Assembly: GCA_009777535.1 (NCBI GenBank)
Contig: WRLP01000007.1
Location: 57,619-121,618, forward strand
Reading direction: 5' to 3'
From: Treponema sp.
GTDB lineage: Bacteria > Spirochaetota > Spirochaetia > Treponematales > Breznakiellaceae
DNA length: 64,000 nucleotides
Shown: positions 1 through 8,720 of the stretch, one piece after another
Position numbering within the stretch: the first letter of the stretch is position 1
How the letters are laid out: the number at the start of each line of letters is the position of its first letter
The notes under the pieces: generated by a model
Seen by the model: only the letters and a program-made list of their open reading frames with translations
The model's database searches: none
Told to the model about the DNA's origin: nothing
Program-made: the position numbers and the translations under genes

Positions 1-2
1 TG

Positions 3-368
3 AATCCTCCGGCAGGGACAAGGACAAATTTTTCCGTTCAGAGTCCGTCGGCCACCGCTTCTGTGCGGGGAACATCCTTTGAGATGGACCCGCTTAACAT
101 TCGTGTAACAGAAGGTTCCGTTTTTTATGAAGCCGCAAACGGCACAGTATTTGCATCGGTAATGGTCGGCGCCGGACAAAAAACATGGGTAGACCCCGAC
201 GCAGGCCGGGCAGTTAATCCTTTTGCAGCGGCGGAAGCGGCAAGAAAACTCCCGCCCCTTACAGGAGGCGATACCGCCGGTGCAGATACCGCCGCAAAAC
301 CGGATTTCTCCCGTGAGACCGGAACGCTGGAGATAGGTGATATCATTCTTATCCCGGCGATAAACTAA
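3..368 (+). CDS. FecR-domain protein, C-terminal part (cut by window edge)
   Basis: The frame is already open at the left edge and ends at TAA 366-368, giving 121 visible residues. The segment reading SPSATASVRGTSFEM matches the typical FecR-domain core (a small-residue stretch followed by VRGT.F). It is followed by a beta-rich stretch (TEGSVFYEA, then VMVGAGQKTWVDP) expected of the same domain. FecR domains here are usually periplasmic or surface-associated rather than the anti-sigma FecR of iron uptake. No sigma factor or TonB gene is visible. The tail is Ala/Pro-rich and ends GDIILIPAIN. A lipoprotein gene follows 11 bp downstream on the same strand, so the two are probably co-transcribed. 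The true start lies outside the window. Confidence 0.7.
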   Translation, partial: NPPAGTRTNFSVQSPSATASVRGTSFEMDPLNIRVTEGSVFYEAANGTVFASVMVGAGQKTWVDPDAGRAVNPFAAAEAARKLPPLTGGDTAGADTAAKPDFSRETGTLEIGDIILIPAIN

Positions 369-379
369 AGGAAGCGAAT

Positions 380-2026
380 ATGAAAAATACTAACAGAGCA
401 TTTAAATTTCTGGCAGCCCTTCTGCTTGCCGGTATGTTTTTCCTTTCCTGCGATTTTAACAAACAGGAAGAATACGGAACCCTGATAATCCGCCTGCCCG
501 GAAGCGGACCTGCACGGGCAGCAGTTGGAGTAGGAGAAGGAATTTCCGAAAAAATATTGCCTTTCCTGCGTTACCGTATTGAGTGTAACAACAGAGCGTA
601 TGGAACCTATGGTGCCGGAAGTATTGTTCCTATCCAATTAAAATTAACACCTGGGAATTACAATGTCACCATTATAGCTCTAAATGATACTGGTCATGAA
701 ATTGGCAGGGGGACAGAGTCTGTAGATATTGCAGCCAATGAGATAAAGACCATCAGCAGTATGAGTATAATAATAAATGATATAACAAGTTGTAAAATAA
801 TAAGCGATAGATTTGAATTCAGAATTGGCAACATTAAGTATGGCCATGAATTTAGTGAGGAAGGTATTCATATAACCCTCTATCTGCCATCTGCAATCTA
901 CAGTAGCACCAGCACCAATACCAAAGTAACTTTTAATTTTACTCATACAGGGGCATACGTTGAAATTCCTGAATATTTGCATGAACTACAGGGAAACGAA
1001 TATGCTTTAATTACGGTTACGGCGGCAGATGGAAATAATAGTTATACTTATACTGTTGGGGTAGAAGAGATTGAAGAACCGGAGTTGCCCGGAGGTAACG
1101 GATATTTGGGCCAAACCCTCAACCTCACCGGGCAAGTGTATGAAATGAAGATAATTACTGGTAATGAACCTGGCCTTAGCTTTCCACCTTATAGTGGTAA
1201 TAGAATGACTGTTTCTGCTCTTGGGGGAAGCGGAAATATTTCTGCAACTGAGGGACTAAATTTTACAATTCAAACCCCAAACAAACTAACAAATATTAGA
1301 GATATATTTTCAGATTTATTTGTTGATGATGAGTTGGACATAATTTTTTTTAATAATTACAATTATGTACCGAGCAATACAATGGCTGCTGTCTTGCATA
1401 TGAAAACTGATAATAATAAAATAGTTTCCAAGCAGTCATTCACTTCCATGTTATCAATTAAAGAAAATTCTAGTGAAATGGAAATTGAGGAGGTATCCTT
1501 TCATTACGTTGATAAAAATGTAACAGTAACCGCAAACGGTGTTAGCAGTACTACTTTTATTGATAATGATAATTGGAGAATAACAAGCGGACATATCACT
1601 CTAGAAATGCAACAGGGTTGGAATGCTGTGCATAGTAAGCATAAGGTTAATTTTAATGACTTAACTTGGAGTGTTGAGGTTCAGGTTGGGAATCCTGCTC
1701 TCCCATGGGTGCTTGTTGATGATTTTGGTGGTGATTTTGGTTGGCCTGAGCCAAACTTGTGGGAGCCATATAATCTTTCCGGCTTAAATCAAAACAATGC
1801 AGTAGTAACAATGGTAAATGATATGTTATGGCCGGTAACGTTTATTGTAACATTGGAATATAATCAAGCTGTATATAATGATTTGGTTCTGCAAATCACT
1901 GCATTGGTTGGTCAACCATCATATGAGGGGACTTGGATGATATATGACCCCTCAGGTATGATAACGATAACGATAATACCGGACCAAACTCAGGGCCAAA
2001 TTATGATAATGTGCGGCAAGTACTGA
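380..2026 (+). CDS. Putative lipoprotein of unknown family
   Basis: 548 residues, ATG start with an upstream AAGGAAG ribosome-binding site. The N-terminus is a classic lipoprotein signal: basic MKNTNR, a hydrophobic core, then FFLSC with Cys at about residue 24, a relaxed spirochaete-type lipobox. The mature part starts with a beta-rich domain (YGTLIIRLPGSG) that resembles the first strands of spirochaete surface beta-sandwich domains. I do not recognise a catalytic motif. The second half, from about nt 780, is visibly more AT-rich than the first, with many AAT and TTT codons. This could mark a domain acquired separately. It lies between a FecR-domain gene and a giant repeat lipoprotein, suggesting a surface-protein cluster. 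Function unknown. Confidence 0.6.
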   Translation: MKNTNRAFKFLAALLLAGMFFLSCDFNKQEEYGTLIIRLPGSGPARAAVGVGEGISEKILPFLRYRIECNNRAYGTYGAGSIVPIQLKLTPGNYNVTIIALNDTGHEIGRGTESVDIAANEIKTISSMSIIINDITSCKIISDRFEFRIGNIKYGHEFSEEGIHITLYLPSAIYSSTSTNTKVTFNFTHTGAYVEIPEYLHELQGNEYALITVTAADGNNSYTYTVGVEEIEEPELPGGNGYLGQTLNLTGQVYEMKIITGNEPGLSFPPYSGNRMTVSALGGSGNISATEGLNFTIQTPNKLTNIRDIFSDLFVDDELDIIFFNNYNYVPSNTMAAVLHMKTDNNKIVSKQSFTSMLSIKENSSEMEIEEVSFHYVDKNVTVTANGVSSTTFIDNDNWRITSGHITLEMQQGWNAVHSKHKVNFNDLTWSVEVQVGNPALPWVLVDDFGGDFGWPEPNLWEPYNLSGLNQNNAVVTMVNDMLWPVTFIVTLEYNQAVYNDLVLQITALVGQPSYEGTWMIYDPSGMITITIIPDQTQGQIMIMCGKY

Positions 2027-2139
2027 CAGTTACAGGGATAAATGTTCCGGATACCGGGTTATTATGGCGCATAACTTTACAAGAGAATAGTTAAGAGGGA
2101 AAAGAGAAAAGGTAAATAAGAAAACGTTATTTGCTATTA

Positions 2140-2358
2140 TCCGTGTTCTCAGTTTCGCCGTGTACCCCGTGTGGTTTTATGGGAGAATTTTTCGGAATAG
2201 CCTCACACGGAGATCGCGGAGACACGGAGCTCACGGAGGGAATATAAAAAAAATTAATTTTTGTTGTTTTCCAGGAAAGCTGGACGTAGTACAAAATATT
2301 TTGAAACAAAAGCTCCGTGTTCTCCGTTTCGCCGTGTTTCTCCGTGTGGTTTTGCGGG
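2140..2358. repeat. CCGTGT-type interspersed repeat in the 2027-2470 intergenic region
   Basis: The 444-bp gap between two lipoprotein genes carries two direct copies of a 40-45 bp element (2140-2182 and 2313-2358; core TTTCGCCGTGT and CCGTGTGGTTTT). Between them is an inverted, partly degenerate copy (2205-2240; CACGGAGAT, GACACGGAG). The copies could fold as an imperfect cruciform or stem. I see no convincing gene here; the short frames across it are repeat translations. The downstream gene has a normal AAGGAG site just before its ATG. Confidence 0.6.
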
Positions 2359-2470
2359 AAGAATGCCTGTTTTCTTTGAAATCCCGCCGCAGGTGTGATA
2401 TATTGTTCCATGGGCTAGAGAGAAAAGCCGCTGCACCAACAAACGGTGAACCATCTCTAAGGAGTGTGTT

Positions 2471-5400
2471 ATGAAAACAAAATCAAACAAAGTAAGAATT
2501 TGCATCTTTGGCTTTTCCCTGTTACTTCTTACCTTTTCCCTTTTCTTTGCCTGCGAGAGCCCGACCGGCTCTTCGGCAAAAACCTACACAGTAGAATATG
2601 ACGCCAACGGCGGGGAAGGGCAGATGGAAAAGTCCGTCTTCAAAGTTGGAGTATTATATGAATTGCCGGCCAACGGGTTTACCCGCAGCGGCCATTCCTT
2701 CACCGGCTGGGCCCTTGCTGCCGACGGCAGCGTTGTATATCCCGAAGAAGCCGAGGTGATCGACCTTGCAGAATCCAAAGGAACAATTACCCTTTATGCA
2801 GTATGGCTTGCCGACATGGACATAATATGGCCTGCGGACTTAGCCGCCGTTGTTGGGTGGCATCTATCTGACATATTACTTACCGGCAGGGGTTCTGCCG
2901 CAATACCCGGCGAATTTACATGGACTAATCCCGATGACCCGGTAGGAAGTGAAGGCGTCCAAACCCACAACATGACCTTTACGCCGGAAGATACGGCTAA
3001 TTACAGCATACAGACACGGGATGTCCTGGTTACTGTCGTAAGTGAGGACAGTTATTTTGTGGCGTGGCCTGTGGGAGTAACCGCCGTTTACGGGCAGAGG
3101 CTTTCGGAAGTATATCTTTTTAATATGGGTTACAGCACTGTTCCCGGCAGATTCACCTGGACAACACCGACAAGTCTTGTCGGCGGCGTTGGAATGCAAA
3201 CCCATAACATGACCTTTACGCCGGATGACAGGGCCAAATATGAACCTCTGACAGGAAATGTTAATGTAATTGTTAACAGAGCCACTCCGGCTGTAACCGT
3301 GTGGCCTGCCGCGGAAACAATCATATACGGGCAGCAGCTTTCCGAGTCGGCGTTAACCGGCGGCACAAGCAGTGTGCCGGGCACATTCGCATGGACAGAC
3401 AGCACGATTGTACCCACGGTAACAAACAGCGGGTATGAAGTAACCTTTACACCTAACGATGCCGTTAACTACAATGCCGTTACGCAAGAAGTGGAAATCG
3501 ATGTAAACAAAGCCAATCCCACGGTAACGTGGCCTGTAGCCGCTGCAATTATTTACGGGCAGCAGCTTTCCGAGTCGGCATTAACCGGCGGCACAAGCAA
3601 TGTGCCGGGCACATTCGCATGGACTGACGGTACGATTGTACCCGCGATAACGAACAGCGGGTATGAAGTAACCTTTACGCCCGATGATGCGGATAACTAT
3701 AATGCCGTTACAAATACTGTGGCGGTAACGGTGAATATAGCCGACCCGACAGTAACATGGCCAGTTGCCGCTACTATTACTTACGGGCAGCAACTTTCCG
3801 AGTCGGTGTTAACAGGCGGCACAAGCGACGTGGATGGCACCTTCGCATGGACGGACGGCACGATTGTACCCACGGTAACGAACAGCGGGTATGCGATTAC
3901 CTTTACACCTGACGATACCAACTACAACACGTTGTGGCAGATTGTGGTAATTACCGTTAACAAGGCCAACCCGACAGTAACATGGCCAGTTGCCGCCGCC
4001 ATCACCTACGGGCAGCAGCTTTCCGACTCGGTATTGACCGGCGGCGCAAGCGAAGTGGACGGCGCCTTTACATGGACTGACGGCACGATTGCACCCGCGA
4101 TAACGAACAGCGGGTATGAGGTTACCTTTACGCCGGATGATGCGGATAACTATAATGCCGTTACAAATACTGTGGCGATAACGGTGAATATAGCCGACCC
4201 GACAGTAACATGGCCCGTTGCCGCCGCCATAACCTACGGGCAGCAGCTTTCCGCTTCGGCATTAACCGGCGGCGCAAGCGATGTGCCGGGCACCTTCGCA
4301 TGGACTGACGGCACGATTGTTCCCGCGGTGGCAAACAGCGGGTACAGCGTAACCTTTACGCCTGATGATACCAACTACAACACGTTGTGGCAGATTGTGG
4401 CAATTACCGTTAACAAGACTGACCCGACAGTAACATGGCCCGTTGCCGCCGCCATAACCTACGGACAGCAGCTTTCCGCTTCGGCATTAACCGGCGGCAC
4501 GAGCAGCGTGCCTGGCACATTCGCATGGACGGACGGCACGATTGCACCCACGGTAACGAACAGCGGGTATGAAGTAACATTTACGCCGGATGATGCCGCA
4601 AACTACAACGCCGTTACGCAGAACGTGGCATTAATGGTGTATCCCAGGCCCGTAACAATCAGCGGCGGAACACCAAGCCGTGCGCTGATACCTTTTGGCA
4701 GCGATGACATGCAATACGGCAAGACTACTACAATTGATATTATTATAAACGGACTTTTAGGCAGCGACACAGTAACGGTTGGATTGGCGGCAAATAGTCT
4801 TGGTCTTTCGCGGACAGCAGGCAGCACGGTTATGGGCATTGGGGGAGCAAGCTGGACTCTTGAATACAATGCCACAGCGCCGGTTGTAATACCAGCAGTT
4901 AATACCAGCCTGACAGTATCCGGCTTATCGGGTAATTACACCCTTTCCGGCAGTCCGGCAGTTGGTGTTACAATTTTCGACGGACAGGAAGACTATACAG
5001 GCGCTGGCTATGATCGTCGTATCCCCGTAACATATTCCAACTTAAATGCATTTTTAGCCTATGTAAATACCACAAACGGCCTGGGGCGACACTACAAGCT
5101 GGTTGGTAATATAAATTTGATCCCAACCTGGCAAGGCGGCGATTACTGGACGCCGATTGGCACATATGATACTCCCTTTACCGGCAGTTTTGACGGGCAG
5201 GGTGCTGCAATCACAAATATGACCGTCGACAGTACAGGAGATTACCAGGGTATGTTTGGGTTTGTAGGAAACGGCGGCATTGTTAGAAATCTTAATCTTC
5301 AAGGTGGCTCGGTTACCGGTGGAAATTATGTCGGCGGCGTGGTGGGAGCTAATAACGGCGGCATGGTGCAGAACTGCTACTTTACCGGCAGCATCACCGG

Positions 5401-6109
5401 TACGGGCAATTCTATCGGCGGCGTGGTTGGGTATACCAACGGTGGCACGATACAGAACTGCTACTCTACCGGCAGCGTCAATGGCGATGGTTATGTCGGC
5501 GGCGTGGTGGGGTTGAATGGTGGCACGGTGCAGAACTGTTACTTTACCGGCAGCGTCAATGGCGATGGAGCCGTCGGCGGCGTGGTGGGAATTAATGCTG
5601 GCGACACGGTACAGAACTGCTACTCAACCGGCAGCATCACCGGCGGATTTGTAGTCGGCGGAGTGGTAGGGCGGAACTGGGACAGCACAGTGCAGAACTG
5701 CTACTCTACCGGCAGCGTCACCGGCAATGATGTAGTAGGCGGCATGGTGGGGCATAATGATGGCACGTTGCAGGACTGCGTTGCGCTAAATCCGAGTATT
5801 ACGGCAACCGATAATACCACCTTCATCGGGCGTATTTTTGGGTCTTCGAGCACGGCATCTACTTATACGAATTATGCACGGGATTTGGCGGTGAATGGCA
5901 GCGGGTATACGCCCGACATTGGGCTTAGCAGAAAAGACGGAGCAACCATCAACGCAACGCAGTGGCACACTGCAGGCTGGTGGACAAGTGCGACTAACTG
6001 GTACAACTCTGAATGGAATACAAGTATCTGGTCGATAGGAAACGGCGGCCTGCCGCGGCTGCTGAACATGCCGGGCGGGCTAAGTGCGCAGAACCCGGTA
6101 ATAAAGTAA
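2471..6109 (+). CDS. Large repeat lipoprotein: InlB-type repeat, eight MBG-like repeats, GLUG motifs
   Basis: 1212 residues, ATG preceded by AAGGAG. The signal peptide ends FFAC (Cys about residue 28). Domains in order: a Listeria-Bacteroides (InlB B) repeat at about 37-115 (YDANGGEG ... GHSFTGWAL ... TLYAVW); eight tandem units of about 76 residues from about 115 to 727, each opening WP...YGQ.LS and closing with an FTPDD motif; a spacer; then six GLUG-type units of 26-28 residues at about 952-1105 (VGGVVG ... VQNCY.TGS). The C-terminal tail has a tryptophan-rich motif followed by LPRL and ends QNPVIK. A comparable tail (WWDSFGY, LPHL, VQNPTATL) ends the GLUG protein at 63.5 kb. Such proteins are exposed, repeat-built adhesin-like factors; the ligand is unknown. 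The repeats are strongly similar at DNA level, so the copy number may be unstable. Confidence 0.75.
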   Translation: MKTKSNKVRICIFGFSLLLLTFSLFFACESPTGSSAKTYTVEYDANGGEGQMEKSVFKVGVLYELPANGFTRSGHSFTGWALAADGSVVYPEEAEVIDLAESKGTITLYAVWLADMDIIWPADLAAVVGWHLSDILLTGRGSAAIPGEFTWTNPDDPVGSEGVQTHNMTFTPEDTANYSIQTRDVLVTVVSEDSYFVAWPVGVTAVYGQRLSEVYLFNMGYSTVPGRFTWTTPTSLVGGVGMQTHNMTFTPDDRAKYEPLTGNVNVIVNRATPAVTVWPAAETIIYGQQLSESALTGGTSSVPGTFAWTDSTIVPTVTNSGYEVTFTPNDAVNYNAVTQEVEIDVNKANPTVTWPVAAAIIYGQQLSESALTGGTSNVPGTFAWTDGTIVPAITNSGYEVTFTPDDADNYNAVTNTVAVTVNIADPTVTWPVAATITYGQQLSESVLTGGTSDVDGTFAWTDGTIVPTVTNSGYAITFTPDDTNYNTLWQIVVITVNKANPTVTWPVAAAITYGQQLSDSVLTGGASEVDGAFTWTDGTIAPAITNSGYEVTFTPDDADNYNAVTNTVAITVNIADPTVTWPVAAAITYGQQLSASALTGGASDVPGTFAWTDGTIVPAVANSGYSVTFTPDDTNYNTLWQIVAITVNKTDPTVTWPVAAAITYGQQLSASALTGGTSSVPGTFAWTDGTIAPTVTNSGYEVTFTPDDAANYNAVTQNVALMVYPRPVTISGGTPSRALIPFGSDDMQYGKTTTIDIIINGLLGSDTVTVGLAANSLGLSRTAGSTVMGIGGASWTLEYNATAPVVIPAVNTSLTVSGLSGNYTLSGSPAVGVTIFDGQEDYTGAGYDRRIPVTYSNLNAFLAYVNTTNGLGRHYKLVGNINLIPTWQGGDYWTPIGTYDTPFTGSFDGQGAAITNMTVDSTGDYQGMFGFVGNGGIVRNLNLQGGSVTGGNYVGGVVGANNGGMVQNCYFTGSITGTGNSIGGVVGYTNGGTIQNCYSTGSVNGDGYVGGVVGLNGGTVQNCYFTGSVNGDGAVGGVVGINAGDTVQNCYSTGSITGGFVVGGVVGRNWDSTVQNCYSTGSVTGNDVVGGMVGHNDGTLQDCVALNPSITATDNTTFIGRIFGSSSTASTYTNYARDLAVNGSGYTPDIGLSRKDGATINATQWHTAGWWTSATNWYNSEWNTSIWSIGNGGLPRLLNMPGGLSAQNPVIK
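3518..4651 (+). repeat. Tandem 228/225-bp coding repeats with a 453-bp higher-order period
   Basis: Five closely related copies begin at 3518, 3746, 3971, 4199 and 4424. Lengths alternate 228 and 225 bp. Copies at 3518 and 3971 share the ending NYNAVTNTVA, and those at 3746 and 4199 share NYNTLWQIV, so a two-unit block of 453 bp has been duplicated. Three more diverged units precede them (from about 2816). Confidence 0.85.
5326..5790 (+). repeat. GLUG-motif coding repeats (six units, 78-84 bp)
   Basis: Six in-frame units, each encoding VGGVVG or IGGVVG followed by VQNCY.TGS. The DNA is nearly identical over blocks such as GGCGGCGTGGTGGG and CAGAACTGCTAC. The last unit degenerates into QDCVALNPSI, a capping sequence also seen in the 59.6-63.5 kb protein (NGCVALNTSI, VNCVAMNPSV). 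Confidence 0.75.
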
Positions 6110-6164
6110 AGAGAAAAGGTAGGTCAGGACTGGCTTAATGGCTTATAATGTGCTATAAAAAATT

Positions 6165-6428
6165 ATGGGTAGTGATCTTGAGATTATCTTTAGGCAATCA
6201 GCTTTCAGGCACGGTGTTACCGAGGCTGACATTCGTTGGGCGTTCAATACGGTAGAATTAGATGAACTTATTCAAGGTTTTGAAAACAAATACCGGTTGC
6301 TTGGCTTCAACACCAAGGGTAATATGATTGAAGTACTTTACAACCTGATCAACGACCACAGAGTAAACGTATTCCACGCTTTTCCTTGCTCGGATACGTT
6401 TATAAAAACACTTTCAAAAAAGGAGTAA
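6165..6428 (+). CDS. Small BrnT-like putative toxin
   Basis: 87 residues. The sequence (FRHGVTEADIRWAF ... LLGFNTKGNMIEVLYN ... VNVFHAFPCSD) has the layout of small BrnT/RelE-like RNase toxins: an HGV.. helix, a central G...GN.IEV strand and a terminal VFHA.P strand. This is fold-level resemblance from memory, not a search result. The start at 6165 has no clear ribosome-binding site. A TATAAT box lies at 6144-6149, so the leader would be very short. A second small gene follows 6 bp downstream, the usual arrangement of a toxin-antitoxin pair. Alternative: a conserved hypothetical protein unrelated to toxicity. Confidence 0.5.
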   Translation: MGSDLEIIFRQSAFRHGVTEADIRWAFNTVELDELIQGFENKYRLLGFNTKGNMIEVLYNLINDHRVNVFHAFPCSDTFIKTLSKKE

Positions 6429-6434
6429 ATAATT

Positions 6435-6680
6435 ATGGCAGAAAAAGATATGACAGAAGAAGAAGCTCGGTACTGGAGTGATTATTTTATGGAAAATCCC
6501 CCGAAGACAGATCCTACAAAACCTGGCGTTTTTGCCCGGCGCAAGGCAAACCGTTTTTTTGGAATGGATAATCTAACTGTTAATTATCTTTTAACCAAAT
6601 CCATGGAAACCCATAAATCACCTGAAGAAATTATTGGTGACCTCGTTCGTAAAGAAATAGCGATAACGACTGGTGTTTAA
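6435..6680 (+). CDS. Putative antitoxin partner
   Basis: 81 residues, ATG with an AAAGGAG site overlapping the end of the previous gene. Acidic N-terminus (EEEARYWSDYF) followed by a KPGVFARRK segment and a C-terminal helix pair (LTKSMETHKSPEEIIGDLVR). The helix pair looks like a ribbon-helix-helix or CopG-like dimerisation region. Size, spacing and order after a BrnT-like gene point to the antitoxin of the pair. No catalytic motif is visible. Confidence in coding is high; confidence in role is moderate. Confidence 0.55.
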   Translation: MAEKDMTEEEARYWSDYFMENPPKTDPTKPGVFARRKANRFFGMDNLTVNYLLTKSMETHKSPEEIIGDLVRKEIAITTGV

Positions 6681-6728
6681 TGAATGCTTATCCTAATTTC
6701 ATTCTTCCTTTGCGATCTTGGCGTATGA

Positions 6729-6953
6729 TTAAAATAGCCGTGAAATCGAATAGCCCAGATCTCCGCGGCTTAACATATTTTTTACTTGTGCTACGTCGTC
6801 TGCTGTTTTTTTTGATTTTTCAATATGTATGCTCTTCCAAATCCTGCGCCAGTCACCTATGTGTCCCCTCTCGAACGCGCACAAAATGCCTTCAACGCCC
6901 CAGTTCTCTACAGAGTCGCTTGGGCTCACATCTATGTTTCTGAATCTAAGCAT
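6729..6953 (-). CDS. Small conserved partner of the nucleotidyltransferase
   Basis: 74 residues on the minus strand. ATG at 6953 has a GGGAG ribosome-binding site 7 nt upstream, and the stop TAA is at 6729. It starts 28 bp after the end of the AbiEii-like nucleotidyltransferase gene, in the same direction. The motif ALERG-type GDWRRI, seen here as CAFERGHIGDWRRIWKSI, is familiar from small proteins that sit beside such nucleotidyltransferases. It probably encodes the partner (antitoxin or adaptor) of that enzyme. The composition is unlike random sequence (W/R-rich conserved block), supporting a real gene despite its size. Confidence 0.55.
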   Translation of the reverse strand: MLRFRNIDVSPSDSVENWGVEGILCAFERGHIGDWRRIWKSIHIEKSKKTADDVAQVKNMLSRGDLGYSISRLF

Positions 6954-6981
6954 CGCTTTTCTCCCATTATGAAACGCAGCC

Positions 6982-7653
6982 TCACCGTTTCTCTATGATT
7001 TCTCTGGCTATGCGCCTGCATACCTCGACTGTAAAATTCCAGTCTTTCCATCTATCCACAATCCCCTTGTAATTCGGCAGTTGTTCGATGCCCCTGGAAT
7101 CTCTGGGACACGGATCGCATAATTGTTTTATTAGTTGAGATAAGGTTGATTTTTCATGCGATAAATCGTCAGTGTAATATTCATCTATATCTTCTACAAT
7201 CCGTGCACTCACCTGTATCCCTGTTTTATCGGAAAGTGCAGCAAAGTCTAAATAATCCCGCATTTGATTTCGCTTTACGATTAAAAATGCCTTTATCCTC
7301 GTTATCTCTTCTATCGTCGGTACATTCAGGGTTAATTCGCCAATATGAACTTTTTGAAACTCCAACGCCTTTTTCCGGATTAGTTGTCTTATACCAGTCT
7401 CTATTCCACCGAGTTCTCCAAGGATGATCTTCCCATATACAACCCTGTTGGTAACCCAATCTCCCTCGCGCTCCAATGATTCCAAAATAAGGTCGAACCG
7501 TTCTTCCAGGTCAGTAATAACGTGATCGTGGTCAACCGAGTATCGATGTTCTGTATATAAAGATACAGCTGATCCCCCAACAAGGATCGCATCGGGAACA
7601 AGCTTCTGCAATCTTTCAGCCTGTTCAAGCACTTTTTTCATTTGTTCAAGCAT
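6982..7653 (-). CDS. AbiEii-like nucleotidyltransferase
   Basis: 223 residues. The N-terminal half carries the minimal nucleotidyltransferase signature: ILVGGSAVSLY (GGS motif, about residues 24-34) followed by SVDHDHVI, the metal-binding D.D pair at about 39-45. The rest (VPTIEEITRIKAFLIVKRNQMRDYLDF) matches the helical half of AbiEii and related fold proteins, where the K.....R..DY.D pattern is common. Such enzymes act as toxins that modify tRNA or other targets. The small downstream gene at 6729-6953 is the likely partner. No ribosome-binding site is obvious before the ATG at 7653. A second toxin-antitoxin-like pair lies immediately to the left on the opposite strand. Confidence 0.65.
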   Translation of the reverse strand: MLEQMKKVLEQAERLQKLVPDAILVGGSAVSLYTEHRYSVDHDHVITDLEERFDLILESLEREGDWVTNRVVYGKIILGELGGIETGIRQLIRKKALEFQKVHIGELTLNVPTIEEITRIKAFLIVKRNQMRDYLDFAALSDKTGIQVSARIVEDIDEYYTDDLSHEKSTLSQLIKQLCDPCPRDSRGIEQLPNYKGIVDRWKDWNFTVEVCRRIAREIIEKR

Positions 7654-7700
7654 GGTTAATACTTAATATAGATTATGATAAAGCCGGAGGTCAATAAACG

Positions 7701-8663
7701 CTAATTCACCACGTTTACCGGCTTTCCTTCGATAAAGGCTTTCAGGTTATTCACCGCGATGTCCATCAGGCGGCTGCGGCTTTCCCTGGGCGCCCATGAG
7801 ATGTGCGGGGTAATGATGCAGTTCTTTGCTTTTAGCAGGGGGTTATCGCTCTTGATGGGCTCTGCGGAAACTACATCAACTGCGGCTGCGTAGACCTTGC
7901 CGGAATTAAGGGCGTCCGCCAAATCCTGCTCGACAATTAACTGCCCCCGCGAATTGTTAATTATGATAACGCCGTCCTTCATTTTGGCGATACTGCTGCG
8001 GTTGATCATGCCCTCGGTGGAGGTAAAGAGCGGGCAGTGCAGGGAGATAACATCGCTGCGGGCAAAAATATCTTCGCGGGAGACGTAGGCGGCAATTTCG
8101 GCTCCGGCTGTGCTTTCCGTTTCGTCATAGGCGAGCACTTCCATACCAAGGGCTTTGGCGATCCTGCCTGTTGTCTGCCCGATGCGGCCGAAGCCGATTA
8201 TACCCATGGTCTTGCCGGCAAGTTCCATCAATGGAAAATCCCAGAAACAAAAATCCTCGCACTTTTCCCAGCGGCCTTCATGCACCGCCCGGTCGTGGTG
8301 GCCGATGCGGTGGCAAATTTCCAGCAGCAGGGCGATGGCGAACTGACCCACCGCTTCGGTGCCGTATGCGGGTATATTTGTAACGGGAACGCCTTTTTCT
8401 CTAGCAGCCCTGCAGTCAACAACATTGTAACCCGTGGCCAGAACCCCGATGTATTTTAATTTTTCGCAGCTTTCGATTGTTTTTGCAGAAAGCGGAGTTT
8501 TGTTGGTAATTACCGCTTCGGCGCCGGCCATTCGCCTGATTATTTCAGCTTCGTTGTCAAGAGGAGTGCGGTCGTACACTGTCAGCTCCCCCAGTTTTTC
8601 AAAACCTTCCCAGGAAAGATCCCCGGGATTTTCTGTATAGCCGTCCAGTATTACAATTTTCAT
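7701..8663 (-). CDS. D-2-hydroxyacid dehydrogenase (glycerate/hydroxypyruvate type)
   Basis: 320 residues from ATG 8663. The frame stays open to a GTG at 8723, but the family N-terminus begins at MKIVILDGYTENPG, so the shorter start is preferred. Rossmann nucleotide-binding motif GIIGFGRIG at about 150. Catalytic Arg in NNSRGQLIVE, Glu in the VVSAEP region, and the His of TPHISWA are all present. This is the complete R-E-H set of the D-isomer-specific dehydrogenases. The TPHISWAP.E.R ending resembles glycerate dehydrogenase (HprA), which reduces hydroxypyruvate or glyoxylate with NAD(P)H. Length is typical. It is transcribed divergently from the asparaginase gene; a 26-bp near-palindrome sits 2 bp upstream of its start codon. 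Confidence 0.85.
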   Translation of the reverse strand: MKIVILDGYTENPGDLSWEGFEKLGELTVYDRTPLDNEAEIIRRMAGAEAVITNKTPLSAKTIESCEKLKYIGVLATGYNVVDCRAAREKGVPVTNIPAYGTEAVGQFAIALLLEICHRIGHHDRAVHEGRWEKCEDFCFWDFPLMELAGKTMGIIGFGRIGQTTGRIAKALGMEVLAYDETESTAGAEIAAYVSREDIFARSDVISLHCPLFTSTEGMINRSSIAKMKDGVIIINNSRGQLIVEQDLADALNSGKVYAAAVDVVSAEPIKSDNPLLKAKNCIITPHISWAPRESRSRLMDIAVNNLKAFIEGKPVNVVN

Positions 8664-8664
8664 G

Positions 8665-8690
8665 CTTAAATGGTGCCGGCGCCATTTAAG
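8665..8690. promoter_or_regulatory. 26-bp near-perfect palindrome, candidate operator
   Basis: Arms CTTAAATGG and CCATTTAAG (9 bp each) flank TGCCGGCG. It occupies most of the 65-bp gap between divergent genes. It touches the start region of the dehydrogenase and abuts the -35 box of the asparaginase promoter (8692-8697). The position fits a repressor site controlling both genes. A stem-loop in the dehydrogenase mRNA is the alternative. Confidence 0.5.
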
Positions 8691-8691
8691 G

Positions 8692-8720
8692 TTGTCAAGG
8701 CAGGAAAACTGTATTATTAT
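8692..8720 (+). promoter_or_regulatory. Sigma70-type promoter of the asparaginase gene
   Basis: TTGTCA (8692-8697), 17-bp spacer, TATTAT (8715-8720). Only 8 nt separate the -10 box from the ATG at 8729 and there is no ribosome-binding site, so transcription should start at or within a base or two of the start codon. The opposite strand has TTGACA at 8698-8693, so divergent promoters may share this -35 region. Confidence 0.5.

Noticed and set aside
2816..4651. Tandem 228-bp repeats as a CRISPR or mobile element array
   Set aside because: They are coding, in frame, and encode a beta-repeat domain.
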